Of a stretch of 5,400 nucleotides of DNA, positions 5,257 to 5,400 are shown one piece after another; position 1 is the stretch's first letter; each line of letters begins with the position of its first letter. The notes beneath the pieces are model-generated. The model did not search any database, was not told the DNA's origin, and saw nothing but the letters and a program-made list of their open reading frames with translations. This DNA comes from Rickettsiales bacterium. Lineage in GTDB: Bacteria; Pseudomonadota; Alphaproteobacteria; Rickettsiales; Rickettsiaceae. Position numbers and translations under genes: made by a program. The stretch covers positions 1 to 5,400 of the forward strand of contig CANNRM010000056.1 of NCBI GenBank assembly GCA_947508155.1, given 5' to 3'.

Positions 5257-5400
5257 TCAGTTTGACGTAAGAAAAACCTTCAAAGAACGTTCATAAAAGG
5301 CTTGCAAAAGGATCGGAATACGAATAAATTACAATTTTTAACTTGCAATTGAAAAGAGGTAATTATGTTCGTATCCCTGACCGAGATTTTCTGCCAAATC
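5257..5400 (+). mobile_element. Left end of a probable IS982-like insertion sequence, partial
   Basis: The ankyrin reading frame stops making sense at about 5257, and about 108 bases later a transposase-like frame starts on the opposite strand. The intervening part contains the presumed terminal sequence (CTCAGTTTGACGTAAG from about 5256) and a possible promoter, TTGCAA (5302-5307) and TAAATT (5325-5330) 17 bases apart. The exact boundary, the inverted partner and any target duplication need sequence beyond the right edge. Confidence 0.55.
5365..5400 (+). CDS. Transposase N-terminus, IS982-like, partial at right edge
   Basis: Twelve codons are visible (MFVSLTEIFCQI). The ATG is preceded by a good Shine-Dalgarno, AGAGG (5355-5359), with a 5-base spacer, so this is a real start rather than a random ATG. 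The TEIFCxI pattern resembles the opening of IS982-family transposases, which commonly read like LTxIFCxIDDFC; those enzymes are DDE recombinases moving ~1 kb elements. With so few residues the family is tentative, but the location at the break in the ankyrin gene supports a mobile element. Nothing can be said about whether it is intact. Confidence 0.55.
   Translation, partial: MFVSLTEIFCQI

Noticed and set aside
4969..5265. Plus-strand open frame opposite the ankyrin remnant (98 codons)
   Set aside because: It is antisense to a recognisable ankyrin frame, and its product has no recognisable composition or motif.

Overview
The window is AT-rich and looks like an accessory stretch of an intracellular alphaproteobacterium, most likely a member of Rickettsiales or a similar endosymbiont. 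The evidence is indirect: an ankyrin-repeat remnant, an Rpn/PD-(D/E)XK gene, a toxin-antitoxin pair, an IS edge, and two kinds of palindromic repeat resembling those known from Rickettsia and Wolbachia, around two housekeeping genes (radA, tmk). I could run no database search, so genus and species are open.

Layout, left to right. The 5' part of a gene for a small exported, cysteine-containing protein runs off the left edge (minus strand). Next is a full-length Rpn-type nuclease gene (minus). It is flanked by two related direct repeats: a short decayed one at 474-516 and the end of a ~130-base palindromic element at 1453-1596. That element runs into the 3' end of radA and supplies its last five codons and stop. 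Upstream of radA, on the same strand, lie a RelE-like toxin gene and its putative antitoxin gene. They overlap each other and end 12 bases before radA, so all three are probably transcribed from one near-consensus promoter. An AT-only inverted repeat overlies that promoter's -10 box.

Divergent from this operon is a small plus-strand gene for a 75-81 residue proline-rich protein. It has an EPIYA-like tyrosine motif (ENIYA), a second copy with Phe in place of Tyr (EPIFA), and two PxxPxK motifs, which is the composition of a secreted host-signalling effector. A second palindromic, MITE-like element with 30-base GC-rich arms separates it from the convergent tmk gene. tmk has a near-perfect sigma-70 promoter placed so close to its ATG that the mRNA should be leaderless.

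Upstream of tmk is the 3' remnant of an ankyrin-repeat gene. Its reading frame breaks where a probable IS982-like insertion sequence begins; the first 12 codons of the transposase are read from the plus strand at the right edge.

The most interesting points are the EPIYA-like mini-protein, the palindrome that has become part of radA, the related repeats flanking the Rpn gene, the toxin-antitoxin-radA operon and the leaderless tmk promoter.
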